NCBI GenBank assembly: GCA_051530055.1
Contig: JBMGUZ010000035.1
Span: 1 to 28,452 of the forward strand
DNA length: 28,452 nt
Direction of reading: 5' to 3'
From: Neoechinorhynchus agilis
Lineage: Eukaryota > Acanthocephala
Shown: positions 10,051 to 18,707 of the stretch, piece by piece
How the letters are laid out: each line of letters begins with the position of its first letter
Position numbering within the stretch: position 1 is the first letter of the stretch
The notes under the pieces: generated by a model
Databases searched by the model: none
Seen by the model: the letters and a program-made list of their open reading frames with translations, nothing else
Told to the model about the DNA's origin: nothing
Translations under genes and position numbers: made by a program

Positions 10051-10866
10051 TCAATTGATGCCATTGAGATAATCCGTGGCAAAGATCAAATCCTTCACTG
10101 ATGTGCCTAAAATGGCATCGACATAGACTTTACTTACCCGGCAAGAGGAGAGGAAGGCAGGTAAAGCGATGTCTGCAGTGGTGCGAACTCCCAAACCACC
10201 ATAAGCCGTGGGAAAAGTAGCCTGTCGCCAACCTGTGTCAGAAAATTTGACATTCAATATATGTCCTAGCTGCTTACGAATTACCCCGTCGAGCTCTCCT
10301 AACAATTTGTCTTCTCCGAAACATGGAGCTGCTCTTAGCTTATGAAGCAATTTCTGCATATAGAGGCAATTCTTGATCAAGAAGAGACCTTCATGTGCCG
10401 AAAGCTCAGAAGTTCGGCCGCAGAGCAACTCCATTTTCGGGATTCGTGCGCGCAGGTCCTTCGCAACATTCTCAGCAAGAACGCAGCTCCCGAGGAGTGT
10501 GAGCTGGTCAAGGGTGATCAAACCTAGACCAGGAGCAACTGATTCAAAATCGCTAGAGATTTGAGAGCGCTCGTTTTCAGTTGCGTTCATGATGAGAAGT
10601 TCGCATTTTTGGGAATTTATTTCTATTCCCAAGCGGTCAGCTTCATTCACGATCCTTTGAAAGTCGCTCAAAACAACACTTGGATCGCCACCGAGTGTGG
10701 CATCGTCCAAGTGCCAAGCGTTGAAAGAAGAAAACATTGAATGGGCAAGATCACTTACTGCGACGGAGAAGCCTATGGGGTCGAGTGGATCTCCCTGTTG
10801 TACACCGCTCTGCGACCAAATTATTTTGTCGTTGTACAGCAGTGGCGTATATAGATTCCCCTGCAT
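10051..10866 (-). pseudogene. Copy B inverted arm: reverse transcriptase palm and thumb
   Basis: The 271-codon open frame contains SGVQQGDPLDPIGFSVAVSD, then FNAWHLDDATLGGDP (catalytic DD with His in place of Tyr), LGIEINSQKCELL and a thumb block ILNVKFSDTGWRQATFP-YGGLGV. Its 3' side passes by a frameshift into the RLE frame at 9949. Its 5' side lacks RT motif A, because sequence jumps from the fingers (RLTAKV, near 10880) directly to the block before motif B, so an internal deletion of a few hundred bases is inferred. Confidence 0.85.
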
Positions 10867-11011
10867 AAAACTTTCGCGGTTAACCTACGCAAAGTGCAGC
10901 CAATGGCGATGGGACGAATCCCACCATCTTTCTTGGACAAAGCACACAAAGAGGCGCCGAAGAAAAGATGTGTAGCCAAATTGCCAATGGAGCCCTAGAT
11001 GAAAATATCAA

Positions 11012-11779
11012 CTATTTTAAGCAAAGCAGTTCCGAGGGCTTTTCCCGAAGCACCGGAAAAAAAGACATCATGTCTTTGAGGTGCTGTGGACGCAAGCCAT
11101 CCGGCCCGTGTCCTGGGCCATTCTCGAAGGAGGACACAGCTTTCCTTATTTCTAAACTATTTGCTCGGAAAGCCTGAGCAGTTGGTGTAAAATTGGTCGA
11201 GTTCGACTCCGATGACGGATGCAACTTTAATAGAGCCTCAAAAGTTGTGCCATGATTTGGCGCAAAATCTTCAGTTGAGGCTAGAAGCCGTACCGCACCG
11301 CGGACATCCCCGTCTGCGAGCTTCGCCGATACGCGTTGACCCAGTGGCCGGACTGTGCCTTGTTTACGGCTTTTGCTAGACGAATTTTCGGGAGTCATAT
11401 TCGCGTCGAACTCCACTAGCCTATTTTTAATGTTGGATGTCAAATTCCCCGAAATTGAGTTGCTAGAGCTTAGAACAAGGCGGGGAAAGGCGAAAAAATT
11501 TATCCAATCAATATCCTCATTGTTCTCAGCACAACGCTGCAATAGATTTGTGTATGATTGTGTCGCCTGGGTTCTTGCCCCCTTGGGAATGTGCTTTGAA
11601 ATTGTTGTTGGTAAAACTCGGGAAAGGGATTCCAAAGATGGGGTTTGACAGTTTGGCGACAAGCTGTCGTTAGGTTTAGACGGTCGCGATAAAGATAAGG
11701 ATGCAGGAATGCTCGGCCGAGATGGGAGAGGTTGGTAAGAGCCAAGACACCGGGAACCAATGGACCCTAAATAGGCCAA
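11012..11779 (-). pseudogene. Copy B inverted arm: linker domain upstream of RT
   Basis: The open frame carries FAFPRLVLSSSNSISGN, LADGDVRGAVRLLASTEDFA and SSFENGPGHGPDGLRPQHL. The last is the RT0-1 region that opens the reverse transcriptase (GPDGLRPQHL). The equivalent order is seen in copy A. Just downstream, in another frame, APLCALSKKDGGIRPIAIG continues the RT fingers, so there is one frameshift near 11010. Confidence 0.8.
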
Positions 11780-12071
11780 CCTTTGTTAAATGTATTTCCC
11801 GTTCGCAGAAGGGGCAAATCGCGGGAACCTATGGGGCATGCTGGGAGGTGCCAACTTGCATCAAAGTGGTGGGCGATGACTTCGGGGTGGTCGGTAAGCG
11901 GTGCTGGTGATTGATGTGGGGTTGGTCGTCTGTTTGGTGATCGATTTCGGCCCGAGCGGAGCGAGGGCCAGGCATCGTTGACGGCGGTGGTGGCATCGTT
12001 GACGGCGGTGGTGGCATCGTTGACGGCGGTGGTGGCATCGTTAACGGCGGTGGTGGCATCGTTGACGGCGG
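11760..12071 (-). pseudogene. Copy B inverted arm: Pro-rich N-terminus with zinc-finger half
   Basis: On the minus strand the tandem repeat encodes MPPPPST repeats, followed by a His-rich region and, near 11800 in a shifted frame, ICPFCEREIHLTKVGLFRVH. That is a C-x2-C-x12-H pattern resembling the start of a C2H2 finger. N-terminal fingers are usual in RLE LINEs, where they bind target DNA. The second His position is not clear. Confidence 0.6.
11971..12071. repeat. 21-bp minisatellite, 4.8 units
   Basis: The unit GGCATCGTTGACGGCGGTGG plus T is repeated at 11971, 11992, 12013, 12034 and 12055, the last unit cut short at 12071. One unit has TTAACGG for TTGACGG. On minus it encodes MPPPPST repeats. 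Its right edge is exactly the joint with the sense arm of copy B. Confidence 0.9.
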
Positions 12072-12409
12072 AGGCAAAATGTTTGTTGTGGGATGCAACG
12101 TGTGTGGACACGTTGGCAAACTCCAACATCAGCCACTCGAGAAAAGGTCCAGGAGGAGCGGCGACGGCGGCAGAGGATCGGAAATGCTCAAAATACAGGG
12201 AGCTAATCCGAAATTACCATTTTGTCCCCTTCGGTGTGGAAACGTATGGGGCCTTGGGAGGGTCGGCATTAGCCCTCCTGAAGGACTTGGGGAAACGAAT
12301 TTACGCGGCGACTGGAGAGCCAAGATCGACGTCGTTCTTGGCGCAAAATATAAGCATTGCGGTGCAGCGGGGCAATGCGGCTAGCATTTTGGCCAGCGCC
12401 GATGAATAG
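12072..12409 (+). CDS. Copy B sense arm: intact RLE C-terminal tail
   Basis: The frame gives KCLLWDATCVDTLANSN, GPGGAATAAEDRKCSKY, FVPFGVETYGALGGSALALL and ISIAVQRGNAASILA, and ends at a TAG at 12407-12409. It is open back through the minisatellite to 11978, so the joint has created a chimeric 143-codon frame starting MTAVVASL repeats and ending in RLE tail. The RPDG half of the nuclease core is not in this arm, so the product would not be a complete nuclease. Confidence 0.75.
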
Positions 12410-12479
12410 GAGCGTTGATGAAACTATAAATTATGTACGAGGGAAATAAATCGTGTATTGTTAAAAAACCGTATGATAT

Positions 12480-12809
12480 ATAAAGTACCATGCAGACAAT
12501 GCCGAAAATATTGTGTTTGACAAACAAGTAAACAGCTAAAAAAAGCGCATTGACCAGCATAAATATTGTGTGCGCAGGGCAGATACGTCATCCGCCATAA
12601 GTAATCATGTTGTAAAAACGAATCATGAAATCGGATTTGAGGATGCTCATCAGATCATGATCGAGAGTGACTGGAAAAGGAGAGTAATCAAAGAGGCGGT
12701 AATGATAAACAACAACTGCATGGAGGGAAATAATCCAAACCGGAAGCTGAAGATTCCATACAAACTAAGACCTGCTCAGGAAGGTGACAGATCACCCGCG
12801 GGCCTAACA
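12480..12809 (+). pseudogene. PLE1 GIY-YIG endonuclease part (fossil)
   Basis: The plus strand encodes a YKVPCRQCRKY block, a QTSKQLKKRIDQHK block, DTSSAISNHVVKTNHEI and a C-terminal WKRRVIKEAVMI block. The cysteine-containing lead, QT...L..R...H and NH elements are those of the GIY-YIG domain at the C-terminus of Penelope-like proteins, which cuts target DNA. It is separated from the RT by copy B and is broken. The right inverted repeat follows directly. Confidence 0.8.
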
Positions 12810-12948
12810 ACCCTGGGCACCCGAGTTCTGCCCAAGCTACACTCACCACGTACTATTCTAGATACCTGAAGAGGTCTGCATGCAGACGAAAAATCGTACA
12901 AATAAATCAGTCACCGGGGAGGTTAATAAGGTTGCAACTATCAATAAA
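12810..12948. repeat. Right inverted terminal repeat of PLE1
   Basis: It is the partner of 7327-7465 in inverse orientation, with about four mismatches. It carries the plus-strand copy of the hammerhead-like motif and ends in CTATCAATAAA, after which LINE RT sequence resumes. Confidence 0.85.
12866..12891 (+). ncRNA. Hammerhead-like ribozyme motif in the right PLE1 repeat
   Basis: The order is CTGAAGA (12866-12872), G, GTCTG-CATG-CAGAC (12874-12887), GAAA (12888-12891). It lies downstream of the GIY-YIG coding region, the place where PLE terminal repeats are known to carry hammerheads. As in the left copy there is one extra purine before stem II. Confidence 0.5.
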
Positions 12949-13148
12949 TTGGAATTCCCCCCGATTGAAATCAAAGACACAATACATAGTAATCCTAACT
13001 AATAAAATCCAATACCTCATAAAATCAAAAGGTTTCTACTACGATGCAGACTCGAACCAATCTTTGCTTTACACGAGGTACTGAGCGCCGCAAGGATCAC
13101 CTATTTCTCCAACTTGGTTTTTAGCGGCGATGATTTATATTTTTTAAG
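12949..13148 (+). pseudogene. LINE RT fragment, right of the PLE1 insertion
   Basis: The plus strand encodes LEFPPIEIK, IQYLIKSKGFYYDADSNQ and APQGSPISPTWFLAAMIYIF, the RT block from the helix after motif A through motif B. Frame changes and an in-frame stop before APQG show decay. It continues the motif A fragment at 7255-7326. FYYDADSN resembles FYYDDDAG in the LINE at the window's right end, so the two belong to one family. Confidence 0.7.
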
Positions 13149-14535
13149 AAAGTAAAAGGACTTCATAATATCTCTCCTTTTATTAATACGTACAACATTT
13201 TTTATTCTTCAAGGATAGGACTCGAATTAGCTTTCTATCTTATGTCAGAAAATATGTGGTCTCTTCGTCTTTGTTAAGGGAAGAAAAATTAATAATTAAT
13301 CTTAACATAACTTTATTATTCCTCTGACGAAAAGATCTCAGCAGAGAAAATCCCTAGGGAACTTATTCTAATTCTAAATTGATTTTAGTAATAGTATCCG
13401 AAACACCGTCGTTTTTCTTAACATAAGTTTAAACACACTTTTAATAAAATCAAAAGTTCTTTAAACGCACTAGGTATTGTACTGTGGATCAAAACAGAAT
13501 TTGCAGAGATTGTAAATCAATTGTTGGAATGGTAATATGTCTTCTTGTCTGGGAACGAATGCCCGAGGACCGATATGATTTTTACATGTTTCATTAATAA
13601 ATTAATAAACTTGTATTATAAATTGAGAGTAGATTTCAATGCTATTTGCTTCTTTGCAAATAAATTGTTTTTAACGAAAATTTGGTTATGAACAACAAAT
13701 GGATTTTAAATTTCATTAGGGCTGACAGTAACCTTTTCAAATAGCCTGCAAATATCTTAAACGAAACGAAAAAATGACAACAATTCAAAACGAATTGAAC
13801 TGGCTATGGAACAGGGAACCATTTTTATTTGTTTAGGTCATACAATCGATTTCTGATTTGGATTCGATGGCCCTTCTTACATCGACTTGAGTTTCAATTC
13901 AGCTCTCATTCATTAGTTAAACATTGAGCTTGCTAAAGATTAACTTCAAACGCAAGAAGGGAGAATAGAGGATGACGGAGCTGATTACTCCTAAGCCTTG
14001 TATACAATGGATCCGATGATGAAGACAGTTGTTCACTGTTATTTTACGAATGAATGTGACAACATGTAAGCATGAGGCGCCGAGGATAATAATAATAATA
14101 ATAAAATAGCTTACATGTATATAATTGATATAGACGAAAATGTGTGCGAAAATTGAGTTCAAGAGGGTTTTAAACGTTTTACTTCCTCACTTAATGAATA
14201 TGCTGCTTTCTTTGTGACCGAAAGTCAAGCATCATCGAATAATATGACAATCTGTGGAGAAAAAAGTGCCCAAATTGTCAAAACAGAATTTAAAAAATCT
14301 CTAATCAGTTTAATTTTTTTGCGGCTGTTCAGTTCAAGTCTTTTCGTGTGGAAGTTGAACTTTTGCTACAGTGAATTGCTTTCTTTTAAAATAGGTGAAT
14401 TCGTCAACTCTCAATATAATCGAAGGCTAAAAGATTGTTTAGATCTATGGGTACTTTCAGGACACACAACGATATTCGACAAAGTCAGTAACGAAATCTG
14501 TTTGAGAATTAAAATCATCTAAAGAATTATTTGTT
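13149..14535. other. AT-rich sequence without an assigned gene
   Basis: The stretch holds short AT-rich frames only. Minus-strand 13917-14162 and plus-strand 14214-14522 are open but have no family motif and biased, Ile/Leu/Phe-rich composition typical of chance frames in AT-rich DNA. A short trinucleotide microsatellite lies at about 14088-14105. Nothing else was recognised. Confidence 0.5.
14088..14105. repeat. (ATA)n microsatellite
   Basis: A run of about six AAT/ATA units is visible directly in the sequence. It is too short and common to carry further meaning. Confidence 0.85.
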
Positions 14536-15001
14536 TCACTTTAATAGTATTCTGACAAGATCTTCGAATCTCGCGTTTCCATCAGCATCCATATCAAGCG
14601 ACTCTATAAGTTCCTTGAACTCCTCGCCTGCAATTTTTTCGCCCCTCGATGTCATTGCATGTCTCATCTCATGCATATCTACTAATCCATTCCCCGTTTT
14701 TTCGAACACTCTAAACCTACAATTTATCATAAACGGGTTTGGAACTTGAGAATTACCGTAACGCTTCTCGGACCTCGTTTGCGTTACTCTTGCTATTCTG
14801 CAATAAATTTTCAGCGATGTCAGAAAACAAATTCCAATTTATTTTTCCCTTGTGTTTCGAAATAAGCTCCGCGATGTCGAGCTGGGACGGACATAGTCTA
14901 CATGACCTTAGTGCTATACCGAGATCGGACGGAAAAATAAATCCATCGCGATCTCGGTCTAAATATGCGAAAACTTCTTTAAGATAATCTCTTTGGTCCA
15001 T
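14536..15001 (-). CDS. Divergent calmodulin-like EF-hand protein, two exons, 40-nt intron
   Basis: Exon 1 is 15001-14757 and exon 2 is 14716-14536. The intron 14756-14717 has GT...AG ends, and the split codon reads CGG (Arg). The joined product is 141 aa, close to calmodulin's 149. Hand 1 (DRDRDGFIFPSD) and hand 4 (DMDADGNARFED) keep Asp at positions 1, 3 and 5 and Gly at 6, but have Asp instead of Glu at position 12. Hand 2 (around SKHKGKINWN) is degenerate and hand 3 (EKTGNGLVDMHE) has Glu at position 1. The RFRVFEKTGNG block aligns with calmodulin AFRVFDKDGNG. It is probably a calcium sensor or a calmodulin/light-chain-like subunit with reduced calcium binding. The start at 15001 fits the family N-terminus. 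Confidence 0.85.
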
Positions 15002-15804
15002 TAGATCGTTCCACGGTGATATTTCAATGGCTTAGTCTCTTCAAAAGCATAAAATTATACTACTTAAAGCTATGCAATTGCCTTTTATTTGAGACTATAG
15101 AATGATAGAAAGGGAAATGAGTTTTACAGAATGTTAATCTAAAAATGTCGAAATCCAGCTTGAAAGGCAAATAAAGGATTTTATTTTTACGCATAAGTAG
15201 AGTTTCCAAATCATATGATTTATTTTCGTAATTTCGTAAATCGGAGCCCTATTGGTAGAATTCTTAATATAAAATTGTGAGGATGTAAAGAATATATTTC
15301 TTACAAATTTTCACAAATAGCTTCAATTTCGAAATCGTTCGAATTATAATTGACCGATTATATGGTTAATAAACAGTCAAAGTTTATCTCCCGTGAAGCA
15401 TAAAGCCGAAAACTTCCTGGTTCGGAGATCAAAGTAACGATTCTTTTTTGTTCTTGGATGGTTGTATGAACAGCGTTTAGTTTACTGACGTTATTTTTGC
15501 ATAGGTGGATATTGAACAAGAGACCGTTCTTCCCATTGCCGAACAGTTTTTATTCAACTTTCAACTAGGTAACTAACAGATCTCCTCTGTGCTTTGATGT
15601 TTTGGGAATAACTTGGTTGCTATTTGTCAGTGGAAATTCTAGAGATTGAGGATCATTCGTCTTAGAACAATTGGATTAAAGAGTGAGGTATGAACATAAA
15701 ATTCTTCAACCTTAAAACCATACCTGGTGTATCTGAAGAAAAAATAAAATCTCGCCTATAAAATCTTCAATTTAGAACCGTTTTTTACTCCATTCGTTTC
15801 TGAA
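15002..15804. other. Intergenic sequence upstream of the calmodulin-like gene
   Basis: It is AT-rich with no coding frame of note. It should hold the promoter of the minus-strand calmodulin-like gene, but no element can be singled out by eye. Confidence 0.4.
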
Positions 15805-15996
15805 GATATTTTGAATTACACTTTCGGTGAGAATAATCCCGGTCATTACATATTTTATTTATTCAAAGCACTTGCAAACAATGACTGAAGAGGCGAGGAT
15901 GCCTCGCGAAATATTTGAATAAATAAAATATGTAATGACCGGGATTATTCTCACCGAAAGTGTAATTTTATTATCCCGAAGGACTTTCTATCGATG
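15805..15996. mobile_element. Hairpin mini-element 1 with perfect 54-bp inverted arms
   Basis: Arms 15814-15867 and 15914-15967 are exact reverse complements over 54 bp, separated by a 46-nt loop. The loop and start of the right arm carry a hammerhead-like core. A direct repeat GATATTTTGAATT lies at 15805-15817 and again at 15997-16009, after a 29-bp tail, as expected of a target-site duplication. No coding sequence is present. It resembles a PLE reduced to its inverted terminal repeats. Confidence 0.65.
15885..15911 (+). ncRNA. Hammerhead-like motif in hairpin mini-element 1
   Basis: The order is CTGAAGA (15885-15891), G, stem GCGAGG-ATG-CCTCGC (15893-15907) and GAAA (15908-15911). The following TATTTGAATAAATA can close a short stem III-like hairpin. 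The arrangement equals that in the PLE1 repeats, including the extra purine. Self-cleavage is not shown. Confidence 0.45.
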
Positions 15997-16055
15997 GATA
16001 TTTTGAATTGTTGTGTAGTGGCGACAAAAAATTTTGTAAATTTATTGAATCGATA

Positions 16056-16084
16056 TTTCGGCTCAATCCAGAGCCTTTATCAAG
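16056..16084 (-). ncRNA. Hammerhead-like motif, left arm of mini-element 2
   Basis: The minus strand reads TTGATAA (16084-16078), A, stem GGCTC-TGGATT-GAGCC and GAAA (16059-16056). The stem is perfect, but the CUGANGA box has decayed at two positions. Confidence 0.4.
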
Positions 16085-16118
16085 ATTGTTAACGTGCGAA
16101 TAAAACACTTTAATAATC

Positions 16119-16146
16119 TTGATGAATGCTCTGGATTGGGCCGAAA
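16119..16146 (+). ncRNA. Hammerhead-like motif, right arm of mini-element 2
   Basis: TTGATGA (16119-16125, one change from CTGATGA) is followed by an extra purine, a weakened stem and GAAA (16143-16146). TATCG-ATT-CGATA after GAAA can form a stem III-like hairpin. Confidence 0.4.
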
Positions 16147-16435
16147 TATCGATTCGATAAATTTACCAAATTTTTGTCGCCACTGCACAACAATCATGAG
16201 CAGTTTCATTTTTCAAGATATTTTGAATTTCAAACAATTATTCCCGTTCTCATAAAAGTAAAAGCAGATTTTTTAGTTAAATATCGAGCAGCACTTTGTG
16301 TCTCGAGGCTAAAAAGTATTGGTTATCGATAGTCTGATCATGTGTGTGTTTTAGAGGGTACTTTGGTAAGTTCAAGTGGACTTTAAGGTCCCTTTGATTT
16401 AGAAAGTTTTTATATATTTTTTAAGGAAGACGACC

Positions 16436-17123
16436 CTACACGTCTTTAAAATACTCAAGCGATCCCTTTGGATCAGGTTTGATTGTTCTTGGATTCTTAT
16501 CTTCCGACCAATTTGCTGGACATACCTCACCATGCGTTTCTACAAATTGAAACGCTTTGACAATTCTTAGAACCTCATCCACACTGCGTCCAACGGGAAG
16601 ATCGTTAATGGTGATATGGCGAATGACTGACGTTGGATCAATCACAAACAAACCTCTTAGAGCAATTCCATCGGTATCGAGTAGAACACCGTAGTCCCGT
16701 GAAATGGACTTGTTAAAGTCTGATAGAAGCGGGTACTCTAATTGACCGACACCGCCCTGTTTTTCACTGAGATTTGTCCATGCCAAATGCGAAAAATGAG
16801 AATCGGTACTGACGCCAACCACTTCAGCGTTGATGTCCTTAAATTCGTTTAATCGCCTATTAAAGGCCACTAACTCAGTCGGACAAACAAACGTGAAATC
16901 AAGAGGATAAAAAAAATAAGACCAAGTATTTGCCTTGGTAATCACTCAATGCAATCTCCTTAAATTCACCATTAAGAACAGCCTTTCCGGCGAAACTCGG
17001 AGCTGGATGACGCACTTGAGCGTAGAGGCGAGATGGAGTGGCCGAGAATGGTCTCCAGTTCCTTAAGATGGATGCAGTGGTGAAATGCGATCCAATTAAT
17101 CGACTGGCAAGATGGGATAGCAT
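16436..17123 (-). CDS. PRDX3: 2-Cys peroxiredoxin, mitochondrial type, frame broken at one homopolymer
   Basis: The enzyme reduces hydrogen peroxide using thioredoxin. The ATG at 17123-17121 opens a presequence-like N-terminus ([14 protein letters not shown], then [12 protein letters not shown]) rich in Arg, Ser and hydrophobics, as in mitochondrial import signals. The core then starts at VRHPAPSF. Peroxidatic Cys lies in [10 protein letters not shown], resolving Cys in [12 protein letters not shown] replaces the usual GGLG, and EYFKDV gives the C-terminal YF motif of overoxidation-sensitive 2-Cys peroxiredoxins. The frame shifts inside a run of eight A (16909-16916): seven would keep one frame across [13 protein letters not shown]. 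It is intronless. Either a sequencing error in a working gene or a retrocopy/pseudogene would explain this. Everything else is intact, so I lean to an error or a very young lesion. Confidence 0.9.
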
Positions 17124-17759
17124 TGAACAAACTTTAATATATCTGTAAAGAAGTTGTTCATTTGTATATGTGTTCTTTTTAGTGATGAGAGGAATAGATA
17201 TTGATCTAAATATTTCGTCCGTCTCTTCAGACTTCCTCATTTTGGCATTATCCGGAGTTTTAGACTATAATCGGCCTTATTTGATGTTTACGTGTTTTAT
17301 TCGCACTTGAAGTGAGGCGAACGAAATATTGAGGACAATAAACCAATACCCATTCTTCCCGTTAATTATATCCAAAAATGAGACGAAGTGAGCAGAAACC
17401 ACACAGAAATCAATCGAAATTTCTTCACTTACGGATGCGGAGGCGTATACAACAGTCGAAGCAGTTCTTCTGTGTCACGACGTAGATATTAAAAAGTTCG
17501 TCCTGATCGCTTTAAAGAAATGGCCTGTGAAACGAGGGACTCCAAAAATATGTTCATCAAATATTCAGTAAACGTAAATAGCCCGATTGTGATGGCAGAA
17601 TTTCCATAATAAAAACTACAAGAAAATCAGATTTTTTAAGACTGCCTTAAAATTGTATGTGAATTAGACGGGGGGATAAGTCTTACTTTGCCAACCAAAA
17701 TATAGCGGCCTTCCTATTCTCTCAAATAGATGAGGTTCTATTTAAGGAAGATGTATTTG
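17124..17759. other. Sequence upstream of the peroxiredoxin gene
   Basis: It should contain the promoter of the minus-strand peroxiredoxin gene. Short frames are present, but no recognisable protein, repeat partner or RNA was found. Confidence 0.4.
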
Positions 17760-18590
17760 AATAACCTTATCACATAGCCGACGATCTCATCAGTCAATCA
17801 CCATTCGACCCTCTCGTTAACGTCTAACGAAATCGCGCACATAAATGATTTCTGCACCAATCACAAACTCTATCTAAATTTCTCTAAATGCTTCGAGATG
17901 ATCCCCTCAATCTCCCGCAACCCCATATCCTACACGGATGTTCCAAATGACATCCGACGAGTCACCTCTTTCAGAATTCTGGGTATCCAATTTCAATCAA
18001 ACTTGAAATGGGACTCGCACATCACTCTCTCCATCTTACGCAATACCTTTAAAATTTACCACCTCAAACGCCTCCGCCATTTAGGAATCCTTTCGCCCGA
18101 TCTCTCCAAATTTTATTACAGCTTTATTTTTCCCTCCCTTGCCTACGACTATTTCGTCTTTGGCAAACTGTCCAAATCGAAAACCCGTCGCATTGAAACG
18201 TTTCAGCACAGTTGATTTTCCTCCTGCTCACCGAATACATCTATAAATGTTTCAGGAAACAATCAAAGCGCCTCTCAACACTACCACCATAATTTTTACA
18301 ACATTTTATAACCCTTTTTACATGAGGACAACATTCGTAATTCCAATTCATTTCATCCTCCTAAATCTCGCACATCTCTCTACCTTCGCTCCTTTCCCAA
18401 CTGCCCCACCAGAACGGACGTACAGAAATTGGATAGACCCTCACGAACTGATTTCCGAGCACCAACTACCGAATATTCCCACCCATCTACGGCAAACAAT
18501 GAATATGTTTATTAAGAAGCTGAAAGGAGCTTATTTTATAATGTTTTGGCGGAATGCTAAGGCGCCCCTTGGATTTCTCTTTTAATCAAC
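17760..18590 (+). mobile_element. LINE 3' fragment: RT motif C and thumb
   Basis: Near 17772 the plus strand encodes LSHIADDLIS, which carries the catalytic DD, then in another frame (17898-18215) PNDIRRVTSFRILGIQFQSN followed by LKWDSHITLS, the thumb motif LGI..N..W..HI, and LRHLGILSPDLSKFYYSFIF. Downstream to about 18590 Pro/Ser-rich coding-like sequence continues with stops. It belongs to the same broad clade as LINE-1 (1836-4193). It is 5'-truncated within the RT. Confidence 0.75.
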
Positions 18591-18707
18591 AATTTACGCA
18601 TTACAAATCTAAATTCTTAAAAGGGAAGAAAACACTCATTTTAATAATCTATGGGAAACATGCGAGTAAGTTAAACATTGAGCCCTATCGGCAATAATAA
18701 TAGGTGG

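Larger units (their letters stand above)
9474..12410 (+). mobile_element. RLE-type LINE copy B with 5' inversion (twin-priming layout)
   Basis: From 9474 to about 12071 the element lies on the minus strand, from its RLE region back to its Pro-rich N-terminus. From about 12072 to 12409 the same element lies on the plus strand and runs to its natural stop. About 105 bp of the WDATCVDT region is present in both arms (9474-9585 and 12070-12179) in inverted orientation. This order, an inverted 5' part followed by a sense 3' part, is the product expected when a second target-site primer starts reverse transcription internally, as described for mammalian L1. The host sequence is PLE1. No convincing target-site duplication was seen. 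Confidence 0.8.
7327..12948 (+). mobile_element. Penelope-like element with inverted terminal repeats (PLE1), split by a nested LINE
   Basis: The element is bounded by 139-bp inverted repeats (7327-7465 and 12810-12948) and encodes a Penelope-type RT (left part) and a GIY-YIG endonuclease (right part). The coding region is interrupted between about 9472 and 12420 by RLE LINE copy B. Terminal repeats in inverted orientation and a hammerhead-like motif within them are known traits of PLEs. The coding region is broken by a few interruptions besides the insertion. It was itself inserted into a LINE RT, whose halves lie at 7255-7326 and 12949-13148. Confidence 0.85.
15997..16229. mobile_element. 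Hairpin mini-element 2 with imperfect 84-bp inverted arms
   Basis: Arms 16007-16090 and 16112-16194 are reverse complements with scattered mismatches around a loop of about 20 nt. The 13-bp repeat GATATTTTGAATT flanks it at 15997-16009 (shared with mini-element 1) and at 16217-16229 after a 22-bp tail. Both arms carry a hammerhead-like core in opposite orientations. The mismatches suggest it is older than mini-element 1. Confidence 0.65.

Noticed and set aside
13321-13480. Hydrophobic frames resembling a mitochondrial oxidase fragment (nuclear mitochondrial copy)
   Set aside because: The resemblance is limited to a few SE-containing hydrophobic residues in AT-rich DNA. Frames do not stay open.
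14214-14522. 102-codon open frame on plus strand
   Set aside because: Low-complexity AT-rich composition, no motif, and it sits in the 3' flank of the calmodulin-like gene.
15885-15930. A complete canonical hammerhead with cleavage site in mini-element 1
   Set aside because: An extra purine precedes stem II and the base after the stem III-like pairing is G, which does not fit the NUH cleavage rule. Only a hammerhead-like core is claimed.
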